From Streptococcus oralis (GTDB lineage Bacteria > Bacillota > Bacilli > Lactobacillales > Streptococcaceae), in contig NZ_CP066059.1 of NCBI RefSeq assembly GCF_016127915.1, positions 558,001-622,000 on the forward strand: DNA of 64,000 nt, read 5' to 3'. Under the pieces are notes generated by a model. It saw only the letters and a list, made by a program, of their open reading frames with translations, had not been told where the DNA came from and searched no databases. Numbering within the stretch: position 1 is the stretch's first letter; each line of letters starts with the position of its first letter. Shown here piece by piece: positions 15,201 through 24,191 of the stretch. A program made the position numbers and the translations under genes.

Positions 15201-15245
15201 ATTATAACATAGAAAAGTCTTTATTTCAACAATTATCTGAAAATT
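15201..15245 (-). promoter_or_regulatory. codY promoter with CodY box
   Basis: Minus strand TTGAAA (15224-15229), 17 bp, TATAAT (15201-15206). Directly upstream of the -35 lies AATTATCTGAAAATT (15231-15245), one mismatch from the CodY consensus AATTTTCWGAAAATT. The site touches the -35 edge, consistent with repression by CodY of its own gene. Confidence 0.8.
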
Positions 15246-15306
15246 GCTTATTTAATTGCAATTTTGAACAGCAAAAATATTTTAGAAAAAAAAGCGATTT
15301 TTTTAT

Positions 15307-15457
15307 TGACATCCTATTTTATTTTTGATATTATGACATTATAAGAAGATGACATGATAAATCCCTTTCCGTTCCACCTATCCTTTACTATCACCATCTT
15401 CTTTTACTATCGGTCTCCTTATATATAAAAGCGATTCACAATGTGAATCGCTTTTTT
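15307..15457 (+). ncRNA. Candidate small RNA between codY and cshA (transcript about 15342-15457)
   Basis: A plus-strand promoter with exact TTGACA (15307-15312), 17 bp, TATTAT (15330-15335) and a TGA extended -10 predicts a start near 15342. The transcript would run about 115 nt to the strong hairpin and T run at 15427-15457. AAGAAGATG at its 5' end (15344-15352) pairs perfectly with CATCTTCTT (15396-15404), closing a loop of about 43 C/U-rich bases; a further CTCCTT resembles an anti-Shine-Dalgarno sequence. No reading frame of note. I see no CiaR direct repeat (TTTAAG-N5-TTTAAG) upstream, so it does not look like the cia-dependent csRNAs. Confidence 0.62.
15427..15457. terminator. Bidirectional terminator (cshA / small RNA)
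   Basis: AAAAGCGATTCAC/GTGAATCGCTTTT stem with a three-base loop, T run on both strands. It sits at the cshA stop on the minus strand and at the end of the predicted plus-strand small RNA. Confidence 0.85.
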
Positions 15458-17035
15458 CTATTTGTCTCCTTTGTTACGAATAACAAAGCCTGTCTTCTTT
15501 TCGCTTGAAGTGTTGCGAGGTTTTTTATTGTCTTTATTACGGTAACGTCTGTCTTTATCAAAACGATCGTTTCCACGACTGCCTTTCTTAAAGTCATCAC
15601 GGCGACCATTGCCACGGCGATCACGATCTCGACGGTCGTCTCCACGACGGCCTCCTCGACCTCCCTTACCTTTGCTACCAAAGCCATTACCTGATGGTTT
15701 AAATGGCAGTGGTTTTTCACGCGCAATCTCCACTTCTGGAAGGCTGTCTGGATCTTGGACTGTCAGACTCAAAACATACATAGCCAATTCTTCTGGACTA
15801 AATTCAGCAGCTAACTTACGAGCATCTTTAGCAAATTTCTCAAAGTTCCCACGAATGGCTTCATCCGCAAAATCACGTTCTATTTTCTTGAGAGCTACTT
15901 GTTTCTTAGCTTGGAAGGCTTCTTCAGCTGTCGCTGATTTCAAGCCTTTCATGCGTTTCTTAGTCAAGTTTTCGATGATTTGAAGGTAGCCCATTTCATT
16001 TGGTGCTACGAAAGTAATAGATTGACCTGACTTACCAGCACGACCTGTACGACCGATACGGTGAACATAACTTTCAGGATCTTGTGGAATATCGTAGTTG
16101 TAGACATGGGTCACACCTGAAATATCCAAACCACGTGCTGCCACGTCAGTCGCAACCAAAACATCAAGATTCCCATTTTTAAAATCACGAAGGACACGAA
16201 GACGTTTATTTTGGTCTAGGTCTCCATGAATTCCTTCAGCACGGAAACCACGGATTTTCAGACCACGAGTCAATTCATCTACACGGCGTTTGGTACGACC
16301 AAATACAATAGCAAGTTCTGGTTGTTCTACATCCATGAGACGTGTCATGGTATCAAATTTTTCTTGTTCCTTAACACGGATATAGTATTGGTCAACTAGT
16401 TCTGTTGTTAATTCCTTGGCAACAATCTTGACATGCTCAGGGTCTTTCATAAACTGAACACCGATACGTTTGATCGCATCTGGCATGGTTGCTGAAAAGA
16501 GCAAGGTTTGACGATTTTCAGGGACACGGGAAATGATGGCTTCGATGTCTTCAAGGAAGCCCATGTTGAGCATTTCGTCCGCTTCATCAAGGATCAGAGT
16601 TTCAATGTCTTGTAATTTCAAGGCCTTGCGTTTAATCAAGTCCAAGAGACGACCTGGTGTTCCTACCACAATGTGAGCACCAGATTTAAGGGCTTTGATT
16701 TGTTTTTCAATGCTGGAACCACCGTAAACTGAGCGAACTTTCACACCCTTGCTACGACCAAAGCGAAAGAGTTCCTCTTGGCTTTGGACAGCGAGTTCAC
16801 GAGTTGGAGCGATAACCAAGGCTTGGATGGTCGCTTCTTCTGTACGGATTTTTTCAAGGGTTGGCAAGCCAAAGGCTGCAGTTTTTCCTGTACCAGTCTG
16901 AGCTTGACCGATAACGTCTTTTCCTTCGAGAGCCAAGGGAATGGTCTGTTCTTGGATAGGACTGGCTTCTACAAATCCAGCTTTTTCAATCTCTGCTAGC
17001 AATTCAGCAGACAAGTTAAATTCATTAAATTTCAC
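15458..17035 (-). CDS. cshA: DEAD-box ATP-dependent RNA helicase CshA
   Basis: RNA helicase for RNA turnover and ribosome assembly, usually a degradosome partner and cold-induced. 525 residues with all motifs: Q motif SPIQEQT, motif I AQTGTGKT, Ia PTRELA, motif II DEAD (LDEADEMLNMGF), III SAT, and VI HRIGRTGRAGK. The C-terminal tail (about 445-525) is rich in Gly, Arg, Asp and Lys (RGGRRGDDRRDRDRRGNGRR), an RNA-binding extension typical of CshA. The 140-nt 5' leader is highly structured. It ends in a bidirectional terminator. Confidence 0.95.
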   Translation of the reverse strand: MKFNEFNLSAELLAEIEKAGFVEASPIQEQTIPLALEGKDVIGQAQTGTGKTAAFGLPTLEKIRTEEATIQALVIAPTRELAVQSQEELFRFGRSKGVKVRSVYGGSSIEKQIKALKSGAHIVVGTPGRLLDLIKRKALKLQDIETLILDEADEMLNMGFLEDIEAIISRVPENRQTLLFSATMPDAIKRIGVQFMKDPEHVKIVAKELTTELVDQYYIRVKEQEKFDTMTRLMDVEQPELAIVFGRTKRRVDELTRGLKIRGFRAEGIHGDLDQNKRLRVLRDFKNGNLDVLVATDVAARGLDISGVTHVYNYDIPQDPESYVHRIGRTGRAGKSGQSITFVAPNEMGYLQIIENLTKKRMKGLKSATAEEAFQAKKQVALKKIERDFADEAIRGNFEKFAKDARKLAAEFSPEELAMYVLSLTVQDPDSLPEVEIAREKPLPFKPSGNGFGSKGKGGRGGRRGDDRRDRDRRGNGRRDDFKKGSRGNDRFDKDRRYRNKDNKKPRNTSSEKKTGFVIRNKGDK

Positions 17036-17188
17036 GTTATTCTTCTTTCTAAAGGTGGTGCGAAGCCACCCTATAGGGCTTTAGTTTATACTTTTCTTTT
17101 CATGACGTATCTTCTTTAAAACGAGATACCGTGTTGCTTCTTTTCCACGAAAGAAAAGTACGAGTTTCTTTGCAACTTATCTAGTATA
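17036..17188 (-). promoter_or_regulatory. cshA promoter and structured 5' leader
   Basis: The minus strand has an extended -10 (TGTTATACT, hexamer at 17183-17188), giving a leader of about 140 nt before the cshA ATG. The leader can fold GTATCT/AGATAC and GGTGG/CCACC hairpins and contains complementary ACTTTTCTTT and AAAGAAAAGT segments. Long structured leaders on cold-shock helicase genes often act in autoregulation; here that is inference. Confidence 0.5.
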
Positions 17189-17383
17189 ACACAAGAGAGA
17201 AGCAAAAGATAGTAGAATCCATTAGGAATATCATGTAAACGATTTTCTAGCTGTAAAGTAACCTGAAACTTGTTTTTCAGAGGATTTGAAGAGACCATTT
17301 CAAACTCACTTCATTTCCCGTAGCAGATTTGTGCAAAAAGTGTTTTCTTATGCTAGAATGAAAACCGAATAGGAGGACTATAA
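17189..17383 (+). promoter_or_regulatory. Promoter region of the disulfide reductase gene
   Basis: An extended -10 TGCTAGAAT (hexamer 17354-17359) precedes an AGGAGG ribosome site (about 17371-17376) and the ATG at 17384. The remaining bases between this and the divergent cshA promoter show nothing else recognisable. Confidence 0.55.
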
Positions 17384-18700
17384 ATGTTAACATATGATTT
17401 AATCGTTATTGGATTCGGTAAAGCTGGGAAAACACTAGCTGGTAAATTGGCTTCAGCTGGCAAAAAAGTTGCCCTCGTTGAACGTAGCAAAGCTATGTAC
17501 GGTGGAACTTGTATCAACATCGGATGTATTCCAACTAAAACCTTGCTAGTTGCTGCTGAGAAAGACTTGTCTTTTGAAGAAGTGATTGCTACCAAAAATA
17601 CTATCACTAGTCGCCTCAACGGTAAAAACTATGCTACTGTTGCGGGTACAGGCGTGGATATCTTTGATGCGGAAGCGCACTTCCTTTCAAATAAGGTCAT
17701 TGAAATCCAAGCTGTTGACGAAAAACAAGAACTAACTGCTGAAACTATCGTCATCAATACTGGTGCCGTTTCAAACGTCTTGCCAATCCCAGGACTTGCT
17801 ACAAGCAAGAATGTCTTTGACTCAACAGGTATCCAAAACTTGGACAAATTGCCTGAAAAACTTGGTGTCCTTGGTGGCGGAAATATCGGTCTTGAATTTG
17901 CAGGCCTTTACAATAAACTTGGAAGCAAGGTTACAGTTCTAGATGCCTTGGATACATTCTTACCTCGTGCCGAACCTTCCATCGCAGCTCTTGCTAAGCA
18001 ATACATGGAAGAAGACGGTATTGAATTGCTTCAAAACATCCGTACCACTGAAATCAAAAACGACGGTGACCAAGTCCTTGTCGTAACTGAAAACGAAACT
18101 TACCGTTTCGACGCCCTTCTCTACGCAACTGGACGTAAACCGAATGTAGAACCACTTCAACTTGAAAACACAGATATTGAACTAACAGAGCGTGGGGCTA
18201 TCAAGGTAGACAAACATTGTCAAACAAACGTTCCTGGTGTCTTTGCAGTTGGAGACGTCAACGGTGGACCTCAATTTACCTACATTTCACTTGATGACTT
18301 CCGTGTTGTCTACAGCTACCTTGCTGGAGATGGCAGCTACACTCTTGAAGACCGTCTCAATGTACCAAACACTATGTTCATCACACCTGCACTTTCACAA
18401 GTTGGTTTGACTGAAAGCCAAGCAGCTGATTTGAAACTTCCATACGCAGTTAAGGAAATCCCTGTTGCAGCCATGCCTCGTGGTCACGTAAATGGAGACC
18501 TTCGCGGAGCCTTCAAAGCTGTTGTCAATACTGAAACAAAAGAAATTATTGGTGCAACTATCTTCTCAGAAGGTTCACAAGAAATCATCAACATCATCAC
18601 TGTTGCGATGGACAACAAGATTCCTTACACTTACTTCACAAAACAAATCTTCACTCACCCAACCTTGGCTGAGAACTTGAATGACCTGTTTGCGATTTAA
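17384..18700 (+). CDS. FAD-dependent pyridine nucleotide-disulfide oxidoreductase (RclA-like)
   Basis: Flavoprotein disulfide reductase of 438 residues. N-terminal FAD site LIVIGFGKAGKTLAGKLA, redox-active cysteine pair in GGTCINIGCIPTKTLL (about residues 43-58), NAD(P)-binding GGGNIGLEFAGLYN, second FAD site GVFAVGDVNG, and a C-terminal dimer-interface motif IFTHPTLAEN. It is shorter than dihydrolipoamide dehydrogenase and resembles the RclA/YkgC group, which in E. coli defends against hypochlorous acid and copper; function here is inferred. Monocistronic, with its own extended -10 promoter and a terminator. Confidence 0.9.
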   Translation: MLTYDLIVIGFGKAGKTLAGKLASAGKKVALVERSKAMYGGTCINIGCIPTKTLLVAAEKDLSFEEVIATKNTITSRLNGKNYATVAGTGVDIFDAEAHFLSNKVIEIQAVDEKQELTAETIVINTGAVSNVLPIPGLATSKNVFDSTGIQNLDKLPEKLGVLGGGNIGLEFAGLYNKLGSKVTVLDALDTFLPRAEPSIAALAKQYMEEDGIELLQNIRTTEIKNDGDQVLVVTENETYRFDALLYATGRKPNVEPLQLENTDIELTERGAIKVDKHCQTNVPGVFAVGDVNGGPQFTYISLDDFRVVYSYLAGDGSYTLEDRLNVPNTMFITPALSQVGLTESQAADLKLPYAVKEIPVAAMPRGHVNGDLRGAFKAVVNTETKEIIGATIFSEGSQEIINIITVAMDNKIPYTYFTKQIFTHPTLAENLNDLFAI

Positions 18701-18720
18701 GTTGAGACTACATCGTATCT

Positions 18721-18745
18721 AACAGCCCTCTTTGGGCTGTTTTTG
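18721..18745 (+). terminator. Intrinsic terminator of the disulfide reductase gene
   Basis: AACAGCCC/GGGCTGTT stem, five-base loop, T run, about 20 bases after the stop codon. Confidence 0.9.
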
Positions 18746-19242
18746 TTTCTGCGAAATCTCAAATCTGTCTTTTCCCTCTTTTATGATATAATGTCCAAAC
18801 TTTACTTAGCAGTCCTAATTATATATTGAGTCTCAGGTTACTCTTTCAAATATCAGCAATACATATGACTTTGAATAACTCGCTTCAGCTCATCGTTTTA
18901 TGGGTAATTTAAAAAATATATTTTGCAATGATTGTTTCATGCCTAATTAGTAAATTATCCACTCTTTGCGCGGATCGTATGTGTATTTTCATCGTTTGTG
19001 GAAAGGTTTTACCGTTTGCAAATTGATGGCTAAGTCGATATATTTTTTCTTCTTAAATATTTTCCAAATTATTTAATCTTTTTAAAGATAAGAATCACTT
19101 TCTAATCAATCAAAGGATACTTCAAATTTCTTCATTCTTGATAATATGAGCAATACCCTGCAAAATGTTTAAACTTTATCATTGTAAAAAATATCGAAAG
19201 AAATCCTATATTACATTAATATATATTTGGTATGGGATGAAA
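18746..19242. other. 500 bp AT-rich stretch without an intact gene
   Basis: No frame above about 40 codons looks like a protein on either strand. The minus strand contains short in-frame stretches interrupted by stops (for example MKIHIRSAQRVDNLLIRHE near 18950-19010) that could be remains of a dead gene, but I cannot assign a family. No terminator or known repeat is seen. Together with the following nucleotidyltransferase gene it looks like a variable insertion spot. Confidence 0.5.
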
Positions 19243-19271
19243 TTGACTTTCGAAAACATTAACTATATAAT
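19243..19271 (+). promoter_or_regulatory. Promoter of the nucleotidyltransferase gene
   Basis: TTGACT (19243-19248), 17 bp, TATAAT (19266-19271), then GAGGTAA and the ATG at 19304. A near-consensus promoter serving a single gene. Confidence 0.8.
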
Positions 19272-19303
19272 GTCTGTAAACAAGAAATAATGAGGTAACG
19301 ATT

Positions 19304-20059
19304 ATGAATAAAACAGAATTACTGTTACAAAGACTAGATGATATTGGTCAGTCTCTAAAAGATTCTAGACAATCACTAGCTTTGCTGGCACTTGGTTCTT
19401 GCGGAGCAGAAAGAGAACGATTGGATCAGTACTCAGATTTGGATTTTTTTGTTATTGTAAAAGATGGCTACAAGCAGGCCTATATACAGGATCTAACTTG
19501 GTTAAGTAATCTAGAACCAATTGCATTTCACTACCAAAATACAGTGGACGGACATAAAGTTCTATTTGAAGATGATGTTTTTTGTGAATTTGCTGTCTTT
19601 GAAGCTCATGAACTAGTAAACATTCCCTTCGCTGAAGGCAAGATTGTCTGGAAGGAGGTCGGTTTTGATGAAACAATCTGCCGGCCACAAAGATTGCCAT
19701 CAAAAGAAAATAGAGACCGTGAATGGCTGTTGGGAGAAATTTTATGCAATCTATATATAGGACTAGGTCGCTATCAACGAGGCGAAAAATTGGCTGCTTA
19801 TGATTTCATCCAAAACAGATCCGTCAAGCTTTGGACCGAACTAATCAATTTGGAAAAAACTTCTAAATCTGATTTTATAGATATTTTTAACAGCAACAGA
19901 AGATTTGAAAAAGGTTATCCAAACGAAGCCAAACAATTACCCTACTTTTTGCAAGGTTACGAACGAATTTCTGAATCTGCTCAGGCACTCCTAGAATATC
20001 TTGATAAACACTATCCTCTTAACGCATTTATAAAAGAAAAAATTCGTAATTTATTATAA
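19304..20059 (+). CDS. Nucleotidyltransferase-fold protein (aminoglycoside/lincosamide NTase-like)
   Basis: 251 residues with a polymerase-beta-type nucleotidyltransferase signature: LGSCGAERERLDQYSDLDFF (about residues 30-49), i.e. GS, then a DxD pair, and a third acidic strand in CEFAVFEAHEL. The C-terminal half is helical, as in lincosamide or streptomycin nucleotidyltransferases. It could modify a small molecule such as an antibiotic, or a cell component. It is not paired with a HEPN gene. It stands alone with a strong promoter between degraded DNA and murT, suggesting a recent or variable acquisition. The substrate cannot be predicted. Confidence 0.75.
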   Translation: MNKTELLLQRLDDIGQSLKDSRQSLALLALGSCGAERERLDQYSDLDFFVIVKDGYKQAYIQDLTWLSNLEPIAFHYQNTVDGHKVLFEDDVFCEFAVFEAHELVNIPFAEGKIVWKEVGFDETICRPQRLPSKENRDREWLLGEILCNLYIGLGRYQRGEKLAAYDFIQNRSVKLWTELINLEKTSKSDFIDIFNSNRRFEKGYPNEAKQLPYFLQGYERISESAQALLEYLDKHYPLNAFIKEKIRNLL

Positions 20060-20354
20060 AAGAGACTTTCCAAAAAATAATCTAAATCCCAAAAGTAGGT
20101 ATCTCTGTCAGTTATAATAGATTAATGAAATTTTAAAACCTGTAGAGGATAATCGATGTCCTCTCCTTTCTTATATTCATAGTGAGAAAGATTTATTTCT
20201 TAAAGTTGCCAAAGTTATCAAATTCAAAGATATTGTATTTGATTGGTTTGGTTTAATCAGAACCTAAAAAGCACTTCTAAGGTTACTTCTTTAGTTGATC
20301 TTAGAGGTCACTTTAGTTATTGGACTGCTGGGCGCAGTATGATATAATAGAAAC
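20060..20354. other. Intergenic region with murT promoter
   Basis: No gene. A TATAAT at 20343-20348 just before the murT ATG serves murT-gatD, giving a very short leader. An imperfect hairpin (ACTTCTAAGGT with ATCTTAGAGGT, about 20274-20308) lies upstream; it is not followed by a T run, so I do not call it a terminator. Confidence 0.45.
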
Positions 20355-21698
20355 ATGAAATTAAAAACTACTTTGGGCCTTCTTGCTGGACGCTCTTCTC
20401 ACTTCATTTTGAGCCGTCTTGGCCGTGGAAGTACTCTCCCAGGAAAACTTGCCCTTCAATTTGATAAAGATATTTTACAACATCTAGCTAAGAACTACGA
20501 GATTGTCGTGGTCACTGGAACCAACGGGAAAACCCTGACAACTGCCCTCACTGTCGGCATTTTAAAAGAGGTTTATGGTCAGGTTCTGACCAATCCAAGC
20601 GGTGCCAATATGATCACAGGGATTACGACAACTTTCTTGACTGCCAAATCTTCTAAAACTGGGAAAAACATTGCTGTCCTCGAAATTGACGAGGCCAGTC
20701 TATCTCGTATTTGTGACTACATCCATCCTAGTCTTTTCGTCATCACCAATATCTTCCGCGATCAGATGGACCGCTACGGTGAGATTTACACAACTTATAA
20801 GATGATTTTGGATGCTATCCGTAAGGTGCCTACGGCTACTGTTCTTCTAAATGGTGACAGTCCGCTTTTCTACAAGCCAGCTATTCCAAATCCAGTACAG
20901 TATTTTGGTTTTGACTTAGAAAAAGGTCCAGCCCAACTGGCTCACTACAATACCGAAGGTATTCTCTGCCCTGACTGTCAAGGCATCCTCAAATATGAGC
21001 ACAATACCTATGCTAACTTGGGGGCCTATATCTGTGAAAATTGTGGTTGCAAACGTCCTGACTTGGACTACCGTCTGACAGACTTGGTTGAATTGACCAA
21101 CAATCGCTCCCGCTTTGTCATTGACGGCCAGGAATACGGCATCCAAATCGGTGGACTCTACAACATCTACAATGCTCTAGCTGCAGTTGCCATCGCCCGT
21201 TTCCTCGGTGCAGATTCGCAACGGATCAAGCAAGGATTTGACAAGAGTCGCGCTGTCTTTGGACGTCAGGAGACCTTCCATATCGGTGATAAGGAATGCA
21301 CCCTTGTCTTGATTAAAAATCCAGTCGGTGCAACTCAGGCTATCGAGATGATCAAACTAGCGCCTTATCCATTTAGCCTATCTGTCCTTCTCAACGCCAA
21401 CTATGCTGATGGGATTGACACTAGCTGGATCTGGGATGCTGACTTTGAACAAATTGCTGACATGGACATTCCTGAAATCAACGCTGGTGGTGTTCGTCAT
21501 TCTGAAATCGCGCGTCGTCTACGAGTGACAGGCTATCCAGCTGAGAAAATCACTGAAACAAGCAATCTGGAACAAGTTCTCAAGACCATTGAGAACCAAG
21601 ATTGTAAGCATGCCTATATCCTAGCTACCTATACTGCTATGCTAGAATTCCGTGAACTGCTGGCTAGTCGTCAGATTGTTAGAAAGGAGATGAACTAA
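20355..21698 (+). CDS. murT: Lipid II isoglutaminyl synthase subunit MurT
   Basis: Mur-ligase-like subunit of the MurT/GatD complex that amidates the alpha-carboxyl of D-Glu in lipid II, giving D-iso-glutamine; essential in pneumococcus. 447 residues: P-loop [14 protein letters not shown] (about residues 52-65), Mur central domain, an inserted zinc ribbon with CPDC and CENCGC (about residues 207-232) specific to MurT, and a C-terminal DUF1727 domain. The stop overlaps the gatD start by one base (TAATG). Confidence 0.96.
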   Translation: MKLKTTLGLLAGRSSHFILSRLGRGSTLPGKLALQFDKDILQHLAKNYEIVVVTGTNGKTLTTALTVGILKEVYGQVLTNPSGANMITGITTTFLTAKSSKTGKNIAVLEIDEASLSRICDYIHPSLFVITNIFRDQMDRYGEIYTTYKMILDAIRKVPTATVLLNGDSPLFYKPAIPNPVQYFGFDLEKGPAQLAHYNTEGILCPDCQGILKYEHNTYANLGAYICENCGCKRPDLDYRLTDLVELTNNRSRFVIDGQEYGIQIGGLYNIYNALAAVAIARFLGADSQRIKQGFDKSRAVFGRQETFHIGDKECTLVLIKNPVGATQAIEMIKLAPYPFSLSVLLNANYADGIDTSWIWDADFEQIADMDIPEINAGGVRHSEIARRLRVTGYPAEKITETSNLEQVLKTIENQDCKHAYILATYTAMLEFRELLASRQIVRKEMN

Positions 21699-22480
21699 TG
21701 GTTTATACTTCACTTTCCTCAAAAGCTGGCAACTACGCTTATCAGCTCAACATCGCCCACCTCTATGGAAACCTCATGAATACCTACGGGGACAACGGCA
21801 ACATCCTCATGCTCAAGTATGTGGCTGAAAAACTGGGGGCTCATGTGACAGTTGACATCGTTTCTCTCCATGATGACTTTGATGAAAACCACTACGACAT
21901 CGCCTTTTTCGGTGGTGGTCAAGACTTTGAACAAAGCATCATCGCAGGCGATCTACCTGCTAAAAAAGAGAGCATTGACAACTACATCCAAAACAATGGT
22001 GTTGTTCTAGCCATCTGCGGTGGTTTCCAACTTTTGGGCCAATATTATGTTGAAGCCTCAGGCAAACGCATCGAAGGACTAGGTGTCATGGGCCACTACA
22101 CCCTCAACCAGACCAATAACCGCTTTATCGGTGACATCAAGATTCACAATGAAGATTTCAATGAAACCTACTATGGCTTTGAAAATCACCAGGGACGTAC
22201 CTTCCTTTCTGATGACCAAAAACCACTGGGTCAGGTTGTCTATGGAAATGGAAATAACGAAGAAAAGATCGGCGAAGGGGTTCATTATAAGAATGTCTTT
22301 GGTTCCTACTTCCACGGACCTATCCTCTCTCGTAATGCCAATCTAGCTTATCGTCTAGTCACTACTGCTCTCAAGAAGAAATACGGTCAGGACATCCAAC
22401 TCCCTGCCTATGAGGACATCCTCAGCCAAGAAATCGCTGAAGAATACAGTGACGTGAAAAGCAAGGCTGACTTTTCTTAA
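21698..22480 (+). CDS. gatD: Lipid II isoglutaminyl synthase glutamine amidotransferase subunit GatD
   Basis: Class I glutamine amidotransferase (CobB/CobQ-type) that delivers ammonia from glutamine to MurT. 260 residues, with the nucleophile Cys in [14 protein letters not shown] (about residues 105-118), an oxyanion segment [11 protein letters not shown], and the catalytic His in [12 protein letters not shown]. Start codon overlaps the murT stop, so the subunits are made in step. A terminator follows. Confidence 0.96.
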   Translation: MVYTSLSSKAGNYAYQLNIAHLYGNLMNTYGDNGNILMLKYVAEKLGAHVTVDIVSLHDDFDENHYDIAFFGGGQDFEQSIIAGDLPAKKESIDNYIQNNGVVLAICGGFQLLGQYYVEASGKRIEGLGVMGHYTLNQTNNRFIGDIKIHNEDFNETYYGFENHQGRTFLSDDQKPLGQVVYGNGNNEEKIGEGVHYKNVFGSYFHGPILSRNANLAYRLVTTALKKKYGQDIQLPAYEDILSQEIAEEYSDVKSKADFS

Positions 22481-22497
22481 ACTAAGGAAAATTAGAT

Positions 22498-22531
22498 AAA
22501 AGAACTCCACTATCTTGTCGGAGTTCTTTTT
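22498..22531 (+). terminator. murT-gatD terminator
   Basis: AAAGAACTCC/GGAGTTCTTT stem with an 11-base loop and T run, about 18 bases after the gatD stop codon. Confidence 0.85.
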
Positions 22532-22607
22532 GCCTGTTCTTTTACCCTTCTCCCTTGCATTTTCTCTCTTTTTTTGCCAAAATAGAGGGGTAGAAAGAAG
22601 GTAGCAT

Positions 22608-23690
22608 ATGTCTAAATTACAACAAATCCTAACATATCTTGAATCAGAAAAACTAGACGTCGCTGTCGTATCTGACCCCGTCACTATTAATTACCTCACT
22701 GGCTTTTACAGTGATCCCCATGAACGTCAAATGTTTCTCTTTGTCCTAGCGGATCAGGAACCACTCCTCTTTGTTCCAGCCCTTGAAGTGGAACGTGCAA
22801 GTAGCACCGTTTCCTTCCCAGTTGTGGGCTATGTGGATTCTGAAAATCCATGGCAAAAAATCAAAAATGCCTTACCACAGCACGATTTCAAACGTGTTGC
22901 TGTTGAGTTTGACAATCTCATCTTGACCAAATACCATGGTTTGAAAACCGTCTTTGAAACTGCTGAGTTTGAAAACCTCACTCCTCGTATCCAACGCATG
23001 CGCCTCATCAAATCGGCTGATGAAGTCCAAAAAATGATGGTTGCAGGTCTCTATGCCGACAAGGCGGTCAAAGTTGGTTTCGACAATATCTCTCTTGATA
23101 AAACAGAGACAGATATCATCGCCCAAATCGACTTCGCCTTAAAGCGTGAAGGCTATGAAATGAGTTTTGATACCATGGTCTTGACTGGTGACAATGCTGC
23201 AAATCCACACGGAATTCCTGGTGCAAACAAGGTCGAAAAAGACGCCCTTCTCCTCTTTGACCTGGGTGTCATGGTTAATGGCTACGCATCAGATATGACT
23301 CGTACGGTCGCTGTCGGCAAACCAGACCAATTCAAAAAGGATATCTACAACTTGACCCTTGAAGCCCAACAAGCTGCCCTTGACTTTATCAAACCAGGTG
23401 TGACTGCTCATGAAGTAGATCGCGCTGCTCGCGAAGTCATTGAAAAAGCTGGTTATGGAGAGTACTTCAACCACCGTCTCGGTCACGGTATCGGTATGGA
23501 TGTCCACGAATTCCCTTCTATCATGGAAGGAAACGACATGGTCATCGAAGAAGGTATGTGCTTCTCTGTTGAACCTGGTATCTATATCCCTGGTAAAGTT
23601 GGTGTTCGTATCGAGGACTGCGGTGTTGTCACTAAGGAAGGGTTTGACCTCTTTACCAGCACCAGCAAGGACTTGCTTTATTTTGATTAA
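22608..23690 (+). CDS. pepQ: Xaa-Pro dipeptidase PepQ (M24 family)
   Basis: Cytoplasmic prolidase that cleaves dipeptides with C-terminal proline, freeing amino acids from imported peptides. 360 residues: N-terminal creatinase-like domain and C-terminal pita-bread domain with the five metal ligands visible: two Asp in LLFDLGVMVNGYASDMTRT, His in HRLGHGIGMDVHEFP, Glu in CFSVEPGIYIPG, and Glu in GVRIEDCGVV. It has a GAAAGAAGG ribosome site and its own promoter region after the gatD terminator. Confidence 0.95.
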   Translation: MSKLQQILTYLESEKLDVAVVSDPVTINYLTGFYSDPHERQMFLFVLADQEPLLFVPALEVERASSTVSFPVVGYVDSENPWQKIKNALPQHDFKRVAVEFDNLILTKYHGLKTVFETAEFENLTPRIQRMRLIKSADEVQKMMVAGLYADKAVKVGFDNISLDKTETDIIAQIDFALKREGYEMSFDTMVLTGDNAANPHGIPGANKVEKDALLLFDLGVMVNGYASDMTRTVAVGKPDQFKKDIYNLTLEAQQAALDFIKPGVTAHEVDRAAREVIEKAGYGEYFNHRLGHGIGMDVHEFPSIMEGNDMVIEEGMCFSVEPGIYIPGKVGVRIEDCGVVTKEGFDLFTSTSKDLLYFD

Positions 23691-23701
23691 ACTAGACAAA
23701 C

Positions 23702-23731
23702 AAAAAGTCAGCTATTGAAGCTGACTTTTTT
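23702..23731. terminator. Bidirectional terminator between pepQ and the ECF gene
   Basis: AAAAAGTCAGC/GCTGACTTTTT perfect stem with a short loop, usable from both sides of the convergent pair. Confidence 0.9.
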
Positions 23732-24191
23732 ATTTTATCTTCTTGACACTCTGAAAGACTACAAACCCTACAATCATACCCAGAGTATTTTGCAGGAAGT
23801 TTGGTATGATTTCTGGTAAGGCTGCTGACCAGCCATTCATTAGGGTTGAGCCCAGAGCGTAGCCACTTACCATGACGATAGTAGCTAAGACTAAGCCCAG
23901 CCATTGCCATTTCCCTTTAAAACCTGCAAAAAATCCTTGCAAGCCATGGTTTATCAAGCTAAAGAACATCCACTGTGGAAAGCCTGATAAAAGGTCAATC
24001 AGGAATCCTGCTAGTCCTCCAACGACAGCTCCTTCTTTACTACCAAAGTAAAAGGCAGTAAAGAAAATACCTGCATCCAAGAGAGTCAACATTCCTGTTG
24101 GCGTTCCAATTTTCAAGTAATAGCCTAGGACTACTGAAAGGGCGGTTAAAAGGGATACAAGGGCGATTTTAGTTGTTTTGGTTTGCTTCAT
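23730..24191 (-). CDS. ECF transporter S component (probably vitamin B6 related)
   Basis: Small membrane protein of 153 residues with five or six transmembrane helices, the layout of substrate-binding S components of energy-coupling-factor vitamin transporters: the N-terminal [20 protein letters not shown] helix with the typical LTALSVVL stretch, and GAVVGGLAGFLIDLLSG. It would work with a shared EcfA1A2T module elsewhere. It overlaps the upstream kinase gene by 23 bases; that kinase belongs to the pyridoxine/HMP kinase group, so the likely substrate is a B6 vitamer (PdxU2-like) or a thiamin precursor. The substrate is inferred from context only. Confidence 0.82.
   Translation of the reverse strand: MKQTKTTKIALVSLLTALSVVLGYYLKIGTPTGMLTLLDAGIFFTAFYFGSKEGAVVGGLAGFLIDLLSGFPQWMFFSLINHGLQGFFAGFKGKWQWLGLVLATIVMVSGYALGSTLMNGWSAALPEIIPNFLQNTLGMIVGFVVFQSVKKIK

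Noticed and set aside
15307..15457. cia-dependent csRNA
   Set aside because: No CiaR direct repeat TTTAAG-N5-TTTAAG precedes the promoter.
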